From the NCBI GenBank assembly GCA_949358305.1, contig OX442316.1, positions 7,192,001 to 7,256,000 of the forward strand: a DNA stretch of 64,000 nt, given 5' to 3'. Shown piece by piece: positions 32,649-43,800 of the stretch. Numbering within the stretch: the stretch's first letter is position 1; every line of letters starts with the position of its first letter. Origin of the DNA: Strigamia acuminata (taxonomy: Eukaryota; Arthropoda; Chilopoda; Geophilomorpha; Linotaeniidae). The position numbers were made by a program, and so were the translations under genes. The notes beneath the pieces were generated by a model. It saw only the letters and a list, made by a program, of their open reading frames with translations. It was not told the origin of the DNA and searched no databases.

Positions 32649-34824
32649 TCAATCACTTTCTTCTTTGTCAGCTGCTCGCTTCAACAGTCTGTCTTCAGAA
32701 TCGGATCTACAATAAACAATAACACAGTTTTCCATTTAAAACATAAATTAATCAACAATTAGAATTGATATACCCATAAATGACTTCTTCGTCCGAGTCA
32801 TTAATCATGGAAAAAGTTGGATTATCCTTGAAATGCGCATCTGTAAATCAAATAAAATCAAATAATTTATTTTTTATATTTTTTTCTTTAGTATATACAA
32901 CCTCTTAGAGCAGTCTGAGACGGAGAATAAACATAGGCCATTACGTATAGATAAAAATTCAACAGTCCATAGAAGGACATGAATTCTACAGAATTCTTAT
33001 AATTCGTCGTTAGTTCAGCGACAAAATTATCTTGCAATTCACTCACTCCGAAGCGTAATACTGTGATTGTGATACTAATAGACAACACAATCAACATAAA
33101 AAATGTCAAAAACTTTAATCGTAAATCTGAAAACGAAAGCAAAGTGTTTTAATTCCATTGATTAATAATATCAATTCAAACTGTACCAAAATATGGCATT
33201 GATTTTAATTCACTGTAGGCTCGAGCAATTAAATACGTTAAATACGCGATATAAAATCCGCCTACCGTGAAAAAGAATACCTTAAATCCCTGTTGACGTA
33301 TAATAATAATAATAAAAATCAAGTTATATAGTGGCGTATAGAATTTAACTGCTGTTTTATACTCACAAAAAAATTTCCAGTATCTAACTTGTAATTATAA
33401 GTTGGGTCCCTGAGTTCATTGTATTCTTGCCACGATGCTAAAGTAACGGCAGACAACCATAAAAATCCCACAATTAATAATTTGGGCCCGTAAAACGTTA
33501 CAAATGGTCTTATGTTCTGGAAAAATCAATGAGATTTGCATTAAATAAAACTATTCCATGTTATAATAAGTACTTGTCTTATTCCATGATATGTACACAA
33601 CCAAAATAATAATAACGCGCACAAAAACGTTGCTTGGAAAAGTGCATCAAACATTCCAGGAATCCAACTATTAATAAGAAAATTCAATGGAAACGTTGGA
33701 TCTATGAGAGAAAGAAATTATAATTATTATTACGATTGGAAAAGGAATAAATAAAATCCTGTTTTATTTACTATTGTACAAAAGAAGCAATGGAAGTAAT
33801 ATCGACATCCATTTTTGCTCAATAGACCAATCTGATATAGCAAATTTTCGCAACGCATGAGCAAACCAACACTAGGTGAGAAAATGATATTTTAATATCA
33901 TTTTAAAATTAAAAATTTTATGACTTATTTACCGTGACAATAAATGTTAAAAATAAAAAAATTAATCGAAACCAAATCTCGATTTGAGTGAAAGCTGGAT
34001 TGTAACTTTTGAACTTGAATAATGAATAAAGAAAAATGAATAAAAATAAATATTTTCAATGCGAATTAACATATTTACATAAAAGATAACTTCGTCCATG
34101 TCGTAATTTTCTAATCCGTAAAACTTTGCCGACATTATGTAGTGTTGATAATCCAAAAATCCGAGATGTATCACAATAAATTCATCGCAAACCTCAAAAT
34201 ATCGTTCAAGTTTTAAATAAAACTCATTTCATATTTAATTTCTCTTCTTACTCGATCAGCACATTTTAATAGACGAGATCGATTACGCAATTGATCGTCA
34301 CGTAGAGTTGCAGAATGATGGGCATCAGGTAAACCCTGGATGGTAATACTAACTTGAAATGGCTTTGTGAATTCCACGTCTAATAAAAAAAAAGAAATCA
34401 GAATTAGCGCATTAAAGTCTCGTTGTAATTGTATTTTCATTCACCATCTCCTTTTGCAATAAATATTTTTGCCAAGATCCATAACTGCTGACTATACGTG
34501 GACAGGAAAGGAGTTTTTAAAATAAATGGACCTGTCTGAATAAGCAAAACGTCTGGATAAAACAACACAATTTTATCGTTTAAAAATTCCATACTGCTAA
34601 AAGAGACTTATTTTTCGTTGGTACAAGTTGTGAAGCTTTCTGCTCTATCGTTGACGTAATTGGCGGGCCTGGAATTTCATTAATAAAATGAATATTAAAT
34701 TACCACAAATTAAACTACTCTTTATATTACCAGCGAGGCCAATAAAAACAGCCACACCAAGGCATGCCAGAAATACTGCCATAAGCAAGACGAATTCCCG
34801 TTTGTGGATAGTGTATAGTCTCAT
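32649..34824 (-). CDS. TMEM181: TMEM181 homologue (multi-pass membrane protein), with a 1-nt frameshift
   Basis: Twelve exons: 34824-34731, 34668-34445, 34379-34252, 34192-34079, 34013-33933, 33871-33772, 33701-33574, 33516-33367, 33289-33187, 33126-32902, 32840-32774, 32706-32649. Family features include MRLYTIHKREF at the start, LSTYSQQLW and SIEQKWMSILLPLLLLYN, then LRLKFLTFF and DNFVAEL...NSVEFMSFYGLLNFYLY. The C-terminus has SDEEVIYGSDSED. TMEM181 is a GOLD/Wntless-like seven-pass protein, known as a host factor for a bacterial toxin in mammals. In exon 2 the frame shifts by one base near a four-A run at 34599-34602 (plus strand). All other exons join in frame. An upstream exon (to about 35111) may extend the N-terminus. 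Confidence 0.88.
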
Positions 34825-36161
34825 TTGGACTGATCTGGAAAATTAGACAAAAATATTAAATTAATTCAGAATTCCATTTAAACAAAGTAATATTCACGCC
34901 TATCAAAATCTTGCAATGAATACATCTCATATTTTTTGTTGTCAAGCTTAGCGGCGGCTACATCTCCGAGCAAAATATGAAAATATACTCTGCGGTATAT
35001 ATTTACAAATGCTCCATTTGTAAACAAACACGATGCGCGCATAAACAACATAGCAACCACAATGATACGAGATGGAATGACTGAGTGTATAAAGTTGATT
35101 TGTGACGTCATTAAAGAATTTTTACACCCAATTAAAACATTTTTTTGCGGTTTAGTTGCCTAAGTTGGGTGTTTATTTATATATTTATATATTGAAACAA
35201 ATATTTGTTAATTTTTTCTATTCCTTTTTTAAAATTTTTATAACAAAGAATATTTTTTAAAGAGATTTTTATGGATATACCTGAGACGCGTTTAATTCCA
35301 TTCTTTGTTTTGATTTTATTCTTCATTAAAATGTGTAATTTTAATTTTTTAAATATGTTTTTGGAATCCAGTTTAGCAGGAGAGCTCAGGTTATCATATT
35401 TCCAACTACAGCTTTAAAATTTATCCTTTTGACCCTCTTTCTGCAGTCAAAAAGATATAATACAAGAGTTTACCTTTCACAACGATCATGATGATAAGCT
35501 GGAGCGATATATTTACTAAATTCACTAAATAAATCACTAAAGTGAGAACATAACGAGTCCAATTTCAGGGTCCAATTTGGTGTTCGAAATGAGTAGCCCA
35601 ATGGCTCCATGATGTCTGTGGAAATGTGAAAACAATCTCCGGATTTTCTATTACTGTAATTACCACGATGTGGTGTAGAAATTGAAATTGATTTGTTGAT
35701 TTGATAGAGTAAAACAAAACATTTTACAAGCCAGTAAGATTAGCTGCAAAAATAGCAAGTTGAAATCGATTTACAAGTACAGGATAGATGGTAGACGCGC
35801 AGTGAAGCATCAAAATCATAAAATCAATATAAAAAATGATTTAAGATTTTCTGTGATAAAGTAAAGTGATATTTTGAATTGTGTGTTTAGATAAAGGTCA
35901 AATACAGAGAAAACTGTTATTTTTCTCTACGTTTATTTATAGCTCTAAGTCCGCAGATGCCATTGCGTAACTAAAGTGACGCAAAATATCGATTGCTCGG
36001 CGTGCAACTAGAAAACTGCCCGAATCGACCGCCAGAACTCGAAAGAAATCTATATTTTTTGAATAAATAAACAAAATATAATAAAAAAAAAATATAAAAA
36101 CATTTTAATTTGAACTGTTGGACACACTTGCGTAATACATTCAAATATAATAACTTTATAT
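34825..36161. other. TMEM181 5' region and intergenic
   Basis: An open stretch at about 34908-35111 (minus) ends KYEMYSLQDFDR next to a GCGTGA sequence and could be an upstream TMEM181 exon or 5' UTR. From 35112 to 36161 the DNA is AT-rich and I see no gene. Confidence 0.35.
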
Positions 36162-36648
36162 TCAACCAGACCAACCTGGGAAACCAGGGGCACCAGGTGC
36201 ACCACCTGCCCCACCTGCGCCCCCAACTCCCCCCAATCCACCAGCACCGCCTTGGCCTCCTTGGCCACCTTGAGGAAACCCACTTCCGGGTGGAATGTTG
36301 GGCTGCACGCTCCCGATCACTGTTCCATCTCCACTAATTACTGGATTCAGTTGTTTAAATGGATGCTCTAAACCACCCGGTTGTCCCGGCTGTCCAGCTT
36401 GGCCTAGACCACCTCCTTGTCCACCTTGTCCTGGAAAAGATGGACCAACAGGGCTGTGGATGGATGCAAAATCCTGAGTTGCAGCTTCATGTATTGGTTG
36501 TAATAATACAACAAAGATGCAAATTAACTATAAAATATGTCATTCATTAATCGACTCTAATTGAAGCAAATACAATTCTTGTATTTGTTCTTCAAATTAT
36601 TAAAGAAATATAATTACATCGTATAACGGTTCAACTTACCTTTAACAT
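36162..36648 (-). CDS. secreted Gly/Pro-rich collagen-like protein
   Basis: Two exons: a 9-nt start exon (36648-36640, ATG TTA AAG) and 36527-36162, together 124 residues. The signal peptide is MLKLICIFVVLLQPIHEA. Two Gly-rich segments (GQGGQGGGLGQAGQPGQPGG, and a later run of GGAGGLGGVGGAGGAGG ending GAPGAPGFPGWSG) flank a non-repetitive centre (HPFKQLNPVISGDGTVIGS). There are no cysteines. The short Gly-x-Pro pieces resemble collagen but are too few for a triple helix. The tiny first exon is like those of 28773-29566 and 38086-38497. It could be a cuticle or silk-like matrix protein or a Gly-rich antimicrobial peptide; sequence alone does not decide. Confidence 0.65.
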
Positions 36649-37184
36649 TGTGTTGTATTGTGTTTTGCAGGATTTGCTTTAACTTTACGCCTATTTAAGA
36701 GAATTTTGTAGGCCCCAGGCAAGTAATTCCAGGAACAATTTTCTTTCAGATAAAAAATTGAGACGAGTCCCCTTTATGCGACGAGTTGTTTGATAATACA
36801 GTAAAATGAGTATTTCAAAAGTTCAAATGAATTTAAATTACAAACATAATAGCGCGTTAAACAGTAGGTTGTACCACACTTTGGATATATATAAAACGAG
36901 TAGATTTTGCTTTAAAATTGCTTTTATTCAATGACAATTTCATCAGATGGTGAATGACCTAATAAAAATTAACATATTCAAGTTCATGCCACATCAAGAA
37001 TAAATTGTTGGCCTCACTAAATCACTAACCAGTTTTTCTGCTTCGATCTGCCCCAAACTGCTTCACCAACTGTTCGTTTTTTAACTTCAAATTTCAGTAC
37101 TCGTTTTATTTTATTTATTAAAAATAAATTTTATTAAATAAAATGCTTTTACAAATGGCTTTAACGGCAAATAAAAAAAATGAT
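36649..37184. other. intergenic, no gene seen
   Basis: AT-rich spacer. A TATATATAAA stretch at about 36884-36893 on the plus strand has no ORF downstream that I can support. Confidence 0.35.
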
Positions 37185-37844
37185 TTATCCAGGAGTGAGT
37201 GGATTTTGTGCTGGGACTGGACCTGATCCTATTCCTGATTTACAGCATCCGGGAGTTCTCGGATTAGGGCAGCAACGTTCATTGTTGAAACATGCGTTAC
37301 AAGGTCTTAAAATTGCTGTATCAGGAACTGTCAGGGGACATTCATCTAGAATACATACAACGCATTAAGCACTATATACATAAATAATAATAATAATAAT
37401 TTATAGATGGGTATACTTAATCCAAATGGTATTAAACAAACAAAATTAGATGGGGGACAACATTTTTGTCCTGAAGGACACTGTCCATCACTTGTACATT
37501 TATCGGAGCAAAAAGGAGCAAAATCAGATGCCAAACAAGTCGCTAAATTTGGAAAATCTACGATAACAATAATGAAAAAAACTTAAATAAAATAAAATCG
37601 TATTTTTTGATAATTATATTAAATTTCTCTTACTTCCGACAGTACAACATCGCTGAAAATACCGACAGCATAATGCTCGATTAGCGTATGAGCATTGAAT
37701 GCAACCCCAAACTGGAAGTGGCCTTTGAACTGTAGGAAAATGGCCATAATAGGGTTCTTCGTAGATATCAGTGTCAAAAAGACATTTGCAATGCACTACG
37801 AGTATATTTGCAATGATATATTGTAATAGTTGGTCAGTTTTCAT
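37185..37844 (-). CDS. secreted WAP-domain cysteine-rich protein
   Basis: Three exons (37844-37634, 37557-37417, 37345-37185, all introns phase 1) total 513 nt, or 170 residues. The signal peptide is MKTDQLLQYIIANILVV. Exon 1 ends with a cysteine cluster (CIQCSYANRALCCRYFQRCC). Exon 2 encodes a WAP-like four-disulfide core: C-S-D-K-C-x3-G-Q-C-P-x2-Q-K-C-C-P. Exon 3 adds another cluster (CNACFNNERCCPNPRTPGCC) and a Pro/Gly tail. WAP proteins are protease inhibitors or antimicrobials in arthropods. The phase-1 symmetrical exon carrying the domain fits modular exon shuffling. The neighbours are also small secreted proteins, so a humoral defence or cuticle role is possible (inference). Confidence 0.72.
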
Positions 37845-38085
37845 TTTAATGTATCGACACGAGAAAAATTTCGATTTTTAAACCATTTCATTTTTCCGGT
37901 GTTTCGTAAAACATTGATTGCACACCATGGCACGCGCCAATCTATGCAACTGGGTGACACTAAATCAAGAAGGACGCATGCTCCACATACTATTTGTTAC
38001 ATTTACAAACTTTATTTTCTCTTTTTTTTACAAAATAAAATCAAAACATAAATCATTTCCTAAGTAGCACAGCTTATTAATTTAA

Positions 38086-38497
38086 CTAACGCCCTCCACC
38101 ACCTCCTCCGCCTCCTCCACCGCCGCCGCCTCCTCCTCCTCCTCCTCCTCCGCCACCACCGCCGCCGCCTCCACCTCCAAAGTCAAATGACGGTGAAGGA
38201 ACATCATGTACTGGTGGAAACACTATGCCTCCGGTTGGTACGTCATAGACAGGCCCTGGTGCAGCTGGTTTGGGTCTACGGAGCACGCGGAGATCGAGAT
38301 CATCAGCACTTAATCCGGGGTTTCCAGATGCACCTGGATTTGCTGGAGATCCAGCTGGTGCACCAGGATTACCAGCCGATGTTATCACAATAAATGTCGT
38401 TAGGAATAAAATAAAAGTCTGTAACGTACACAGAAAATTAATTTTAATGTAAATTTTGAATTTTAGGTGGTAAAATAAATCTTACTTGTATCTGCAT
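38086..38497 (-). CDS. secreted poly-glycine protein
   Basis: Two exons: a 12-nt start exon (38497-38486, ATG CAG ATA CAA) and 38418-38086, together 114 residues. The signal peptide is MQIQTFILFLTTFIVITSA. Next comes a collagen-like Gly/Pro/Ala stretch (GNPGAPAGSPANPGASGNPG), then a central part with basic RRPKP and repeated YDVP/HDVP motifs. A run of 29 consecutive glycines closed by a single Arg ends the protein (38092-38178). Glycine codons are mixed (GGA, GGT, GGC), so the tract is under amino-acid constraint rather than a pure repeat. A TATA box lies upstream. Similar proteins serve in cuticle or as Gly-rich antimicrobials; the role here is unknown. Confidence 0.68.
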
Positions 38498-38544
38498 GGT
38501 TCGGATTGATAATTTAAAAATGAAGTGTGGTGGAGTTGGACTTT

Positions 38545-38553
38545 ATATCCCGA
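38545..38553 (-). promoter_or_regulatory. TATA box of poly-Gly gene
   Basis: On the minus strand the sequence reads GGGATATAAAGTCC, about 50 bp before the ATG at 38497. From here to 39270 the DNA is AT-rich with no gene seen. Confidence 0.55.
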
Positions 38554-39274
38554 GTAAATGGCCCGAGGGAAAAGGCGACTGGCGAATTTTTTTTTATGAT
38601 AATGAAAACGTGTTGTAAATGGCCTTTCGTGTAATTTGTAAGGGGAAATTTTTTGTTTTTAACTTTAAGAATAAAACGTTAATTAATGTGCGTAAGCAAA
38701 GTCTGCACATTTGATGTTTTTTCTTTACTCAGAATTTACCATTAAAAGTGTTTCTTTGAGGTGGAAGTTTTATTAATTATTTAATAATGAAAACAGGTTA
38801 ATGTGACATATGACCTGCTGAATAATCGATGTATTTTTTATTGCAAGCAATACTAAATATTTATATTCAGTTTTTATTTAGCGTTTAATCACCAAACATG
38901 AATATAGCTTTTATAAATATCATTTATCGCTTTCGTTTAACGTGAATAGCAGAGTAGGCCATGCAGGAAAAACCCAAAAGGAACGACAAAATTTCCAAAT
39001 GACGTCAATTCTCAGAACAAGGAAATAAGAATAAGGTCGATTACTAAATACCAAACTTAAGAAAAGTGTACAAGTATTTATTAAATGTCTCTTTCTAAAC
39101 CACCTGTGAGAATGCACACACTTAACTGCTATAGATTGATGTCACTTCATGATATCTACAAAAATTAATAGTGATTTCAACGAATTCTTCAGTTGATGTG
39201 CCAGATCTGTTGTTGATTTAGATTATACAAACAAAAAATGATAGGATTAGTTTTACTATAAATAAGAAATTAAA

Positions 39275-39282
39275 AATATAAA
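39275..39282 (+). promoter_or_regulatory. TATA box of JHBP/Grp7-like gene
   Basis: AATATAAAG with an initiator-like GTCAGC about 10-15 bp further on, and an ATG at 39323, gives a short 5' UTR. Confidence 0.55.
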
Positions 39283-39322
39283 GCTGTTAGTCAGCAAAGT
39301 TTGTAAAAAACAATTGTACGGT

Positions 39323-40317
39323 ATGACTCCACAGTACTTTCTAGCGTTCTTATTATTTTTAGTGTTTACACTAAACGGTGCGATATAAACAAGCAGATTA
39401 TGGAAAGTTTATGCAATTTTAAAATCTCTTGTTATTTCAGAATGTAATGAACTAGAAGCATCCCATCCTGACGAGCGTGTAGTAGAATTACGTGAGTGCA
39501 ATTTAATGTATTTAAAGTAACTTTGCATACATTACAAATAAATTTTTATTTTAAAGCGCATTTTGCTGTAAATTTTGTAAACTACATTTTGAATCTTCAA
39601 TCATCAAAAACCGTATACACCGAAGGAAATGCAGATGAATATGTTGATAGATTATTCACTGGGCTCAGAGCATATTTATCCAAGAAGTATTAATTACGTA
39701 AATTCACTAATTTATACCGAACCAAATTATTTATTGCTTCAGTTACGAGCCATTGCGAATGAAAAATCTAGCACCGGAAGTAAAGAGCATTTATTTCGAA
39801 GGATTAAGTACAATTGTGAGAAGAGGATCAGTATCAATTAGCAGTGATGGAGTTTATTCTTTTGTAACTGCCCATTTGGGATTTCATAAATTTAAAGGAG
39901 AAGCAACCTTTGAAAAGAAGTAAATACCGAATCTTTTATATTGATAAAAGAAACCTAACAATTTATTTTCTATTCAGATGGTGGTTGTTTAAGATCAGTG
40001 GTATTGCAAATGTCGATGTTCGAGGAATTGAATTCCATTTTAAACTACGGGGCCACTTTAATGATGACACATTGAAGTTTAACTTAGAAACGTTGACCAT
40101 CAGAGACTGGGGAAAGTTGGAGACGACACTGCAAGGCACAAATTGGGTGGGCAAATTGGCTGGATTTGTTACCAAACTGTTTCCCAAAATTTGTTCAAAT
40201 TGGATTGAAAACAATGTTCCATCGCTGCTTTATAATGGAATAAATGATGCTTTGAGCAAGATAGCATTTTCACTAAATGACATCGATTTGCCATTTAACA
40301 ATAATAAAATACATTGA
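39323..40317 (+). CDS. JHBP/Grp7-allergen-like secreted lipid-binding protein
   Basis: Five exons (39323-39377, 39441-39491, 39557-39686, 39743-39919, 39978-40317) total 753 nt, or 250 residues, the usual size of insect haemolymph juvenile-hormone-binding-like and mite group-7 allergen-like proteins. The signal peptide is MTPQYFLAFLLFLVFTL. The mature part has few cysteines (ECNEL, ICSNW), an extended beta-rich pattern (GVYSFVTAHLGFHKFKG, FKISGIANVDVRGIEFHFKL) and a C-terminal helix typical of the TULIP fold (TKLFPKICSNWIENNVPSLL). Such proteins bind hydrophobic ligands in extracellular fluid. Short readings that stop at TAA after SKKY or FEKK are intron read-through. The exact subfamily is not certain. 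Confidence 0.72.
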
Positions 40318-40333
40318 ATAAAATATTTTACGG

Positions 40334-40339
40334 AATAAA
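40334..40339 (+). terminator. polyadenylation signal of JHBP/Grp7-like gene
   Basis: AATAAA lies 16 bp after the stop. Another AATAAA overlaps the stop codon at 40317-40322. From here to 40816 is AT-rich without a gene. Confidence 0.55.
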
Positions 40340-40816
40340 CTTTTGTCTGGTTTATTTTCAGAATTGTTGGGTGTATCATAAATAAATAAATAAAATCACT
40401 TTCGTGGACAGTAAAAAGACAAATCCTTTTTTTGTTTTTATTATGCACTTTTGTTTTTATGGCTCATTTGTGAAATGACTTTTCTTACAAAATATTTTTA
40501 AAAAATATTAAAAATTATTTTTGTTTATTGAAAGCCATATATCTATAACATTAAACTAGATCATCTAAAATAGGCCCTTTTTTAAATATTGAACAAACGG
40601 AACATTTAGAAACACGCACCATTTTCCAAAATGAAAATACTCAAGTTTAAACCTTGATTGACATGATTCATCTTCACGAAGGTACAAATAAAAATGTATG
40701 ACAAAAATTTACCTCCTCGGCAGTATCAGTACCTAAATATATACACTGAACGGATTCATTTCATTTAACTTTTTTTGTATTTTACAGTTGCAGTGTTCTC
40801 ATATTGATAGCTCTTG

Positions 40817-43800
40817 TCACGAAGAGAAATTCCTCTGAATAAATTGAGAATCACAACTCTGAAAATGTTGCGAACAGTCTCTCCAGTCAGGTTGAACACA
40901 CTTTACCTTCACAGAAGGAAATTCTTGCTCTGAGAAAAAAATATCAGACTACTAGTAATAAAACAAAGTAGTCACAAAAATACATATTAACATAAGTATT
41001 GTATAGAAATGTACCTGTACCCAGTGGAATGATATCTGGACTTTTTATTGGTTCAGTGTCATCTAAAACATCGTCCAAGTCTCTATTTAGAGGGATGTGC
41101 GATCTGAAATCAAAAGAAAAATATTTCTATACCACAAACGCAACGGAGGAACAAAAACAGCATTATGAAGTCAAGTCACTCCATGTTAATTTTTAAATTT
41201 TTTTTCCCTCCCATTTTAAAGCACTTTCCCACTTATAACAATAAAAGCCGAGTATAAGGGAGGGCTCCAGTTTACACGGAATCGTAAATTTTCATTCACT
41301 CCGTCTTAAAAACTAAATTTATGAAATATTAAACCGTAAATAAGCACTTGAATATGAACTTGGAATACAAAATGTACGTGCTCTTTGGGTAGTGTTTGAT
41401 AAACTCATTTGTAAGCCACGAGAGAAGCTGTGATGAAAAAATATTGTCGCAGAAGAAGAAAACTTTCATTTCCATGTTTCTCTGAATGGAGAAATAAGTC
41501 TGAAATTGAAAAGTTTTTCCCTCTCCTCAAAAGAAGAAGTGATGTTTCCTTTTAGGTGTCGTTTTCATGAGCTGCATACGGAAGTAAGAAGTAAATTAAA
41601 GCTATTTTTTTTTAGCACAGTAACAAAAGAAATCATTTTTCATGTGTAATTATGAGCTCTAAGTTAGAAAGTTTTGAAATAAATGTAAGTTAGGCCGTGC
41701 CTGGCATTTATACCCAGCAAAGTACAAAAAAAAATAAAAGGAAAACAATTGCGAGAGAAAATAAGCCATCTATATACTAACTAGTATAATACTGCGATTT
41801 CGCGCGCTCAAATGAAACAGTAGTCTCCTCATATTGAGTTTATTCAAAAATCATCTCGATGAATTTCATTGTATACGTTCTTCTGTCTCGCCTCATTTCG
41901 CCCGCTTTCTTGCCACCATTCCGCTCAATCTTGTGCCCCATTTTGGCCATCAACCTGCCCGATCTCGCGCGTCACTTCGCTCACCATTCCACCTAATCTC
42001 ACGCAGCCCGTTTTTCTTTTTCTCCTCTTTTTTTGCTGTTGTTTGCGCCCAGACATTGAGATGAAACGTGATACAGCAACTCTTATTGGCAAAACGAATT
42101 AAATCCCTCCTGTAATACAGATAAGCCTAACGAACTTAGACTAAAAAAGGCCATTTAATTGTCAATTTCGCGCTGTAAAAAGAACAAAATGGCTCCTAAT
42201 GGTCACTGGAAGTCACTGAAAGCAGGTGTTTAGAAAAAATATTAATACTAGTCGCAAATTACCTGTCAAATTGTTTCATTTGATAATTTTTTTTACAGTT
42301 TCTTCTTCTGTTTCGAACGTTTAATAAAATGATGAGAACAACACACAAAAGCGCAAGTATTACTACAGTTCCTAGTGCTACGCCAAAAATAGTGGGAAGC
42401 CATTCTTCAATATCTAAATTTTTTAAAAAAATAAAAAATTTTCAAAATGCCGCAAAGTAATTTCAAACAAACTGTTTACCAAAATGTTTGGTGTTAATGT
42501 GTTCAGTATCTGCAGCAGCAACAACTGCTTCGCTTCTTCCTTTACTGTTGTACGCATAAATCGAAATGAGAAATCGACTGTTGGATGGAAGATTGGTCAA
42601 ATGGAATATGGGCTGTGAAGAGTTGACTTCTATTACTAGCTGTAAAAACAAACAAAGAATAATTTAATTCCCCGACAAAACAAACCGGTCATAGCAATCA
42701 CCTTGTGTGATGCTGCATCGATGATTTGACAGAAAAAAGTAGGAGGAACTCCACCATCATACCCAGTTTGGCATGAGATTATAAAAGAGGAACTAGTTTT
42801 GTTTAGTATAGTGCAGTTATTTGGTGGATCAGGTGGGCCTAAATTGAAAAAAAAGTAAACGACATATCCTACCGATATATCTATACATGACCAGAGACCT
42901 AAATACTACTGGACTGCGCACTGCAAATGGCGCCCAGCTTGTGAGATTGTTGGGCACGATTGCTCTCCATTTTTTTGGCGTCTTACTCCACCAATTTCAA
43001 TCCTATTTTTTGTTTTTCTCTAATTTTTCCTCGTTCCTTTCATTTTTTTTCGTAGTTACATTTAAATAAATAGCCTACATCTGGATTGTCACGTCCCACA
43101 ATTCAAAACCACGCAGTATTTGCTAACCATCGTTCAGAAATTTTGTTTGTATGCCGATTTCAGGCAGTCATAACATTGACATAAAGTGCAAAAGAATTTA
43201 GTTTTGATACTACCTGTAAGCATACGCTTCTTACCCACAATCCCTCAGTTCGCAAGTCTAGTGTATTTAGGTCTTGATATGACACTCCATATGAAAATGT
43301 GTTGCTAACTAGCGCCGTCGTAAATCGCATCACTGATCGCAAGTACTAAAAATCGCAGTTTCGAGTCTTGCAGCAATGCACGGTGTAATAAATCGAGTAA
43401 ACACACTTTGCATATGAATGTCATACTCAAGCTTCTGGGTGAATACGAATTCGAAACCGTTTTTCGCTACGTATTTACACTTAAATACCTGCAGGTGCAA
43501 GTGTGAAAACACACGGCTTCAGTTGTGTTCCCATATCATTCATTGCAAAGCAGTAAAAAGTTCCAAAATCGTTTTGAGTTTTAGGGATGTACACCAAAGA
43601 ACTTCGTAAACGGTCTGTCGTTATCAAAGCACGCCCTTCCGTCACAAACTTATTACTATGATTGAAGGCCCAACGAAATGTTAACTTTATCAAATAAAAA
43701 TAAATTTGTTATTAACTATTTAAAATAATCCTAAAAAATAAAATGATTTTAGACCAACCCGTCGTGGAAACGCTTCCACTTCGCACGGTATTGTGACAGT

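Noticed and set aside
38187-38452. Plus-strand open frames around the poly-Gly gene
   Set aside because: Antisense to a Gly/Pro-rich coding exon whose composition suppresses stops on the other strand.
41696-41760. tRNA-like or snRNA-like segment (AGGCCGTGCCTGGCATTTATACCC)
   Set aside because: No cloverleaf or box A/B spacing could be made.
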